The notes beneath the pieces were generated by a model, which saw only the letters and a program-made list of their open reading frames with translations, had not been told where the DNA came from and searched no databases. 9,255 nucleotides of DNA, from positions 1-9,255 of the forward strand of contig JAIRXT010000066.1 of NCBI GenBank assembly GCA_031268125.1. Reading direction: 5' to 3'. The stretch comes from Treponema sp. Lineage in GTDB: Bacteria > Spirochaetota > Spirochaetia > Treponematales > Breznakiellaceae. Positions 5,626-9,255 of the stretch are shown piece by piece (the first letter of the stretch is position 1; each line of letters begins with the position of its first letter). The position numbers and the translations under genes are program-made.

Positions 5626-7068
5626 TCAGTCCCCCAGCGCCTGCCGGATAGTGGCCAACTGCGACGTTAGGGATTCAATTCTTGCCGTCTGGTCGGAATT
5701 CGTATTTCTAAGAGTCTCGATTTCCGTGTCCTTTTCCGCCGCTGTCTGCTCAAGGGCCGTGATCCGCGAATTAAGAGCGGCGGCCTGCTGGGTAAGCGCA
5801 GTAATATTGCGCTGCCGTTCTTCCGCGGTCTGCGAAAGGCCGGTAACCTGCGAATTGAGGGCGGCAGCCTGCTGGGTAAGCGCAGTAATATTGCGCTGCC
5901 GTTCTTCCAGCGTTCTGCGCTGTTCGTTCAGGGTCCGCTCCTGTTCGGCGGTTTGGGTTTGAAGGCCGCCGATACGGTTCTGTAATTCACCCACCTGCCT
6001 GCCAAGGCCGGAACCTTCGGCATCGGAAGCGTTTACCGCCTGGTTCAGCCCCGCCACTTGTTCTTCCAGCGCGGCCTTTTCTTCCTCAAGCCGGGCAATG
6101 CGGGTGGTTTGGCCGGAACCGCCGGAGGCTTCTACCGCGCTGTTAAGGCTTTCCGCCAGATTGATAAGCCCCTCCAGCGTAGTAATGCTGGAAAGATAGA
6201 AAGCCCGGCGGGGCTGCACGGTGCGAATCCCCTGGAAAGACGGGGTGTTGATAAAGTTCCGCATGGAATTCAGCGTAGCCGCCGCATCTTTGAGCCGGTT
6301 GCCGTTGATGGCGGAGGCGGCGCCGGTGTACATGGCGCTGAGCTGGGCTTCAATGGCGGCTCCCTTTTCCTGATCGCTGGAAAGCCGCTCCAGTTCCTCC
6401 CGCGCCCGGGACAGATCCTCCCTGCTTTGTTCCGCCTGGGCCGCCAGTTCGCCGGCCCGCTCGTCAAACTGGGCCCGCAGGCTCGCCTCCCGGGCCCGGG
6501 AACTTTCCAGTATCCGGGAACGATCATCCTGCAGGGATCCCAGGCTGCTCCGGTACTCCTCCTGCAGACGCTGCAAATTGGCCTCTATGGCCTTTTGCTC
6601 CGCCGTTAATTCCTGGTTGCTGGAGTAGAGGTCCTGCAGTTCTCCGTCAACCCCCGCAAGCTGGGCAAGAATCGTGTTGATTTCCCGTTCCTTGGCTTCA
6701 AGTTCCAGGGCGGTATCCCGGCGGATCTCCCGGATAAGGACCCGCTCGGCGGAATTATACAGCGCCGTGGTCCCGCGGATTTGGGTTTCTTCCGCGTCCC
6801 GGAATACCAGAATGGCGGCCAAACCGGCGGCCAAAAGTACAAGGGCCGCAATATTCACCAGGAGGGGGAATAAAATTCCTTTTTTCTTGGCCCTGGCCGG
6901 CGGAATTTCCGCCAGGGAACGGCGATCCCGGCGGACAGCGTTCTCAATACCCGCAAGAATATCCCGCTGTTCAGTTTCACTTATGCCGGAATTGGTATCA
7001 AAAACTATACCGGCGTTAAGATCGTTATCAGAAACACTGTCAATAATACTGTTTGATACAACATCCAC
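5626..7068 (-). CDS. Membrane-anchored coiled-coil protein of unknown function
   Basis: I do not recognise a named family. The 480-aa protein has an acidic/polar N-terminal region (1-45), a basic stretch (46-63, including RRDRR and ARAKKK), one membrane segment (about 64-89) and a long remainder that is probably periplasmic by the positive-inside rule. Coiled-coil block 1 is about 115-235, rich in Glu, Gln, Arg and Leu. A non-coil helical section (about 236-300, containing GNRLKDAAATLNSMRNFIN) separates it from block 2 (about 320-480). Block 2 carries a 28-residue tandem duplication (388-415, 416-443). The start is GTG (7068-7066), chosen because AAGAGGA (7076-7082) lies seven bases upstream; the nearby ATG is in another frame. 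It follows parC by 45 bases and is probably co-transcribed with it. A structural or scaffolding role in the envelope is a guess. Confidence 0.88.
   Translation of the reverse strand: MDVVSNSIIDSVSDNDLNAGIVFDTNSGISETEQRDILAGIENAVRRDRRSLAEIPPARAKKKGILFPLLVNIAALVLLAAGLAAILVFRDAEETQIRGTTALYNSAERVLIREIRRDTALELEAKEREINTILAQLAGVDGELQDLYSSNQELTAEQKAIEANLQRLQEEYRSSLGSLQDDRSRILESSRAREASLRAQFDERAGELAAQAEQSREDLSRAREELERLSSDQEKGAAIEAQLSAMYTGAASAINGNRLKDAAATLNSMRNFINTPSFQGIRTVQPRRAFYLSSITTLEGLINLAESLNSAVEASGGSGQTTRIARLEEEKAALEEQVAGLNQAVNASDAEGSGLGRQVGELQNRIGGLQTQTAEQERTLNEQRRTLEERQRNITALTQQAAALNSQVTGLSQTAEERQRNITALTQQAAALNSRITALEQTAAEKDTEIETLRNTNSDQTARIESLTSQLATIRQALGD
5740..5907 (-). repeat. 84-bp tandem duplication inside the coiled-coil gene (two copies)
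   Basis: Two adjacent 84-bp units (5824-5907 and 5740-5823) encode 28-residue copies, each beginning EERQRNITALTQQAAALNS. A 42-bp core is identical in DNA at 5783-5824 and 5867-5908. Twenty-eight residues equal four heptads, so the duplication keeps the coiled-coil register. Exact identity including third codon positions points to a recent duplication or gene conversion. Confidence 0.95.
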
Positions 7069-7075
7069 TGCTTTA

Positions 7076-7103
7076 TCCTCTTACCGCGGCATCCCGGCCG
7101 CGG
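7076..7103 (-). promoter_or_regulatory. Hairpin abutting the ribosome binding site of the coiled-coil gene
   Basis: CCGCGGC (7084-7090) and GCCGCGG (7097-7103) form a perfect 7-bp GC stem with a six-base loop. On the minus strand it ends one base before the AAGAGGA ribosome binding site (7082-7076) that fixes the GTG start at 7068. No U-tract follows, so it is not an intrinsic terminator. It may tune translation or mRNA decay between parC and the coiled-coil gene. Confidence 0.5.
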
Positions 7104-7113
7104 ACCTGTATTG

Positions 7114-9033
7114 CTATTTGACGGTAACGGCCGCGGCCTCTTTGCCGGCCAGTTTTATTCCTCCCGCTTTAAGGCCCCGGACCGGATAATCCTGGGCCTT
7201 AAAAACTTCGGTTAAAACTTTAAGCCGGGGCTTGGGCGCATAACGGACCGTAAAATTAAATTTATCCCGGGTATCCACGTAAAGCACCTCCGCCCCTTCG
7301 GGAACCAGGGAATATTCCTTGTTCATGATCCACCCTTCAATAATGCAGCGTTTAATGTAAGGGTACTGTTTTTCCTTGTCCCGGTAAATAACGGTAAAAA
7401 CAATGGAGGAAAGGACCTCTTTGTCGGCGGCCCCAATCCACCAGGCGCCGGGGCCCACAAAAGACTTATCGGGAAGGTTCACCACGGACCACTGGCCGTC
7501 TTTTTTCAGGACCAGAATCCGGTCAAAGGAGGATAGTTCCGCCATCACCTCCCCGGTTACGGCGGTCCCCAGATACCCGGTATCACGGTCGTACTTTAGT
7601 TCCAGGTCCTTTTTAACCACCTCTTTTACATCAACCTTGTCGAAGGACAGGACCTCGGTCCGGCGCTTCCCATGCCCAAATTCCTCAGAAGCCTTGATCC
7701 GCGCGGCAATGCCGTCAATATAACTCAAGGCATAGGCCACAATGTTTTTAAGGTGTCCGTTAATTACTTTAATGCGGTCCAGAATTTCCCGCATCTCTTC
7801 CCGGGCCTTGTTGATGTCGTACAGGGATATGCGCCGGATGGGGATTCGCAGCAGGTGTTCCACATCGTCGTGGCTTACCCCCCGGGACCCTATTTCTTTG
7901 GCAAAGGGTTTAAACCCCGCAATCACCGCATCCTCTACGGCCCGGGCGGTCTTCATCGATTCAATGGCCTTATAAATCCGTTCCTCAATAAATATGCGCT
8001 CCAAAGTCCGCAGATGCAGCTTGTCCTGCAGTTCCTTTTTTTCAATCTCCAGTTCTTTAGTCAACAGTTTTACTAACTGTTTGGCGTGGTGCTTGATCAC
8101 CTCCGTAATGGTCATCACCGCGGGGAGTTTGTCCTTGATAACCAGCAGGTTGACGGATATAGACTGCTCACAGTCGGTAAAGGCGTACAGGGCGTCCACC
8201 ATTTCTTCGGCATAGACCCCGCGGGCAAGTTTAATCTCTATTTCCACATTTTCCGTGGTAAAATCGTTGATCCCCTGTATCTTGATCCGCCCCGCCTTGG
8301 CGGCGTTTTCGATGCTGTTAGTAATGCTTTCTGTGGTGGAGCCAAAAGGAAGCTCCTTGATCAAAATCCGCTTGGGATCGGAAGTATCAATTTTTGCCCG
8401 GACCAGTACTTTGCCGTTCCCGTCCCGGTAACCGGAAACATCCACCATCCCCCCGGTAGGGAAGTCGGGATACAGGTGGAATTTTTTCCCCGCCAGGCAG
8501 GCTTTTTCCGCTTCCAGAACTTCAAGGATATTGTGGGGCAGAATCCGCGTGGACATGCCCACGGCAATCCCCTCCGCCCCCATAATCAGAACCGCCGGGA
8601 GCTTGGCCGGGAAAAGCACCGGCTCCCTGTTGCGGCCGTCGTAGGAATCAACAAATTCGGTAAGTTTGGGATTGTAGAAAATATCCTTTCCCAGGGAAGT
8701 GATCCGGCACTCGATGTACCGGACCGCCGAAGCCTCGTCCCCGGTGTAGATGTTCCCAAAATTCCCCTGGCGCTCGATAAAGTAATCCTTGTTCGCCAGA
8801 ACCACCAGGGCCGATCCAATCGAAGCGTCTCCGTGGGGGTGGTACTTCATGCACTCCCCCACAATGTTGGCTACTTTGTGGAATTTTCCATCGTCGTTTT
8901 CAAAAAGGGTGTGCAGAATCCGCCGCTGTACCGGTTTAAGGCCGTCTTCCAGGTCCGGAATGGCCCGGTCCTTTATCACGTAGGACGCATATTCCAAAAA
9001 GTTTTTGTCAAACAGGTTTTTAATGTATGCCAC
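7114..9033 (-). CDS. parC: DNA topoisomerase IV subunit A (ParC-like type IIA topoisomerase)
   Basis: This 639-aa protein is the DNA-cleaving subunit of a type IIA topoisomerase, which works with a ParE/GyrB-type ATPase subunit (not in the window) to unlink or relax chromosomes. The N-terminal breakage-reunion domain shows FLEYASYVIKDRAIPDLEDG (13-32), KPVQRRIL (33-40), HPHGD (65-69), GNFG and the catalytic site RYIECR with R105 and Y106. A helical coiled region (about 325-360) and tower follow to roughly 490. The C-terminal part is only about 150 residues and has no GyrA box, which favours ParC over GyrA. Positions matching E. coli GyrA Ser83 and Asp87 are A70 and S74. The start is GTG (9033-9031); an in-frame stop lies ten codons upstream and no ATG lies between. 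The upstream GGGCGG is a weak ribosome binding site. The coiled-coil gene follows 45 bases later. Confidence 0.93.
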   Translation of the reverse strand: MAYIKNLFDKNFLEYASYVIKDRAIPDLEDGLKPVQRRILHTLFENDDGKFHKVANIVGECMKYHPHGDASIGSALVVLANKDYFIERQGNFGNIYTGDEASAVRYIECRITSLGKDIFYNPKLTEFVDSYDGRNREPVLFPAKLPAVLIMGAEGIAVGMSTRILPHNILEVLEAEKACLAGKKFHLYPDFPTGGMVDVSGYRDGNGKVLVRAKIDTSDPKRILIKELPFGSTTESITNSIENAAKAGRIKIQGINDFTTENVEIEIKLARGVYAEEMVDALYAFTDCEQSISVNLLVIKDKLPAVMTITEVIKHHAKQLVKLLTKELEIEKKELQDKLHLRTLERIFIEERIYKAIESMKTARAVEDAVIAGFKPFAKEIGSRGVSHDDVEHLLRIPIRRISLYDINKAREEMREILDRIKVINGHLKNIVAYALSYIDGIAARIKASEEFGHGKRRTEVLSFDKVDVKEVVKKDLELKYDRDTGYLGTAVTGEVMAELSSFDRILVLKKDGQWSVVNLPDKSFVGPGAWWIGAADKEVLSSIVFTVIYRDKEKQYPYIKRCIIEGWIMNKEYSLVPEGAEVLYVDTRDKFNFTVRYAPKPRLKVLTEVFKAQDYPVRGLKAGGIKLAGKEAAAVTVK

Positions 9034-9190
9034 AATACCGCCCGGGCCGTTCCAAATTTTTTATTCGTGGAACAAACCCAATCCACCCCCAGTTTACCGG
9101 GAAAATGCGAAAAAAACAAGAAAACGGGGCGCAGTCCAGCAATTCTCATTTTAACCATTGCAAAACGAAAAGGCGCCGGTAAAATTCTCC
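9034..9190 (-). promoter_or_regulatory. Leader of parC with a weak promoter candidate
   Basis: This stretch is non-coding as far as I can see; the open frames in it are short and unsupported. On the minus strand TTGTTT (9119-9114), 17 bases and TAAACT (9096-9091) form a poor sigma-70-like candidate (three and four of six matches). A second -10-like TAAAAT lies near 9150 but lacks a good -35. GTTCCA (9049-9054) and TGGAAC (9068-9073) form a small dyad just before the parC start. The promoter may instead lie upstream of the window edge. Confidence 0.3.
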
Positions 9191-9191
9191 T

Positions 9192-9251
9192 GGGGTCCTG
9201 TCAGGGGGAAAAACAGGGGCCCCTTCCCCTCGTTTTTCCCCCTGACACCCC
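9192..9251. terminator. Long inverted repeat with inner bidirectional terminator-like hairpin
   Basis: TGTCAGGGGGAAAAAC (9199-9214) and GTTTTTCCCCCTGACA (9232-9247) are perfectly complementary, giving a 16-bp stem. It extends inward by AGGGG/CCCCT across a one-base bulge and outward by GGGG/CCCC across a three-base bulge. The inner AGGGG/CCCCT hairpin is flanked by A5 and T5 runs, so on either strand it resembles a GC stem followed by a U-tract. It probably ends transcription between parC and the gene beyond the right edge. A palindromic repeat element is the alternative. Confidence 0.6.
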
Positions 9252-9255
9252 GACC

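Noticed and set aside
5331..5651. 106-codon plus-strand frame across the promoter gap
   Set aside because: It overlaps both flanking genes and the promoter and hairpins, lacks a ribosome binding site, and its translation shows no motif.
5740..5907. CRISPR-like or satellite repeat
   Set aside because: There are only two units, in frame inside a coding sequence, with no spacers.
8976..9158. 60-codon minus-strand frame overlapping the parC start
   Set aside because: It runs out of frame into parC, has no good ribosome binding site and no motif; an upstream reading peptide cannot be excluded but is unsupported.

Overview
The window looks like chromosomal DNA from a diderm spirochaete, most probably a Treponema of the termite-gut or environmental kind. 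This rests on moderately high GC, an LplB/YtcP-type sugar ABC operon with no ATPase gene, a solute-binding protein whose signal peptide ends in Val-Phe-Gly with no lipobox cysteine, and a short ParC beside a membrane-anchored coiled-coil protein. The taxonomic call is inference; no rRNA or other marker gene is present. All five complete genes and the one partial gene are on the minus strand, so transcription runs from high to low coordinates. I saw no tRNA, rRNA, CRISPR array, transposase or prophage gene.

Right part (9255 to 5626), in transcription order. A 222-base gene-free stretch holds a long inverted repeat (9192-9251) and a weak promoter candidate. Then comes a topoisomerase IV subunit A (ParC, 639 aa, GTG start). 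After 45 bases containing a GC-rich hairpin comes a 480-aa protein with one membrane segment and two coiled-coil blocks, which carries an in-frame 84-bp tandem duplication. These two genes are probably co-transcribed.

Middle (5625 to 5371). This 255-base gap is dense with signals. In transcription order these are a 16-bp stem-loop whose one imperfect pair is a G-U wobble only in minus-strand RNA, a second GC-rich hairpin, a promoter with a perfect TTGACA, two abutting 13-bp repeats just past the -10 (candidate operator), and a small dyad overlapping the next ribosome binding site.

Left part (5370 to 1). This is a carbohydrate-uptake operon: LplB-type permease, YtcP/LplC-type permease (4-base overlap), periplasmic solute-binding protein, then a cytoplasmic glycoside hydrolase family 3 enzyme that runs off the left edge. 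A hairpin lies before the binding-protein gene, and an intrinsic-terminator-like structure lies between that gene and the hydrolase. Together they suggest graded expression. The likely job is to bind a beta-linked oligosaccharide in the periplasm, import it with an ATPase encoded elsewhere, and trim it to monosaccharides inside the cell.

I found no clearly new multi-gene system. The most interesting items are the regulatory architecture of the 5371-5625 gap, the terminator-like element inside the operon, the recent duplication in the coiled-coil protein, and the altered drug-site residues of ParC.
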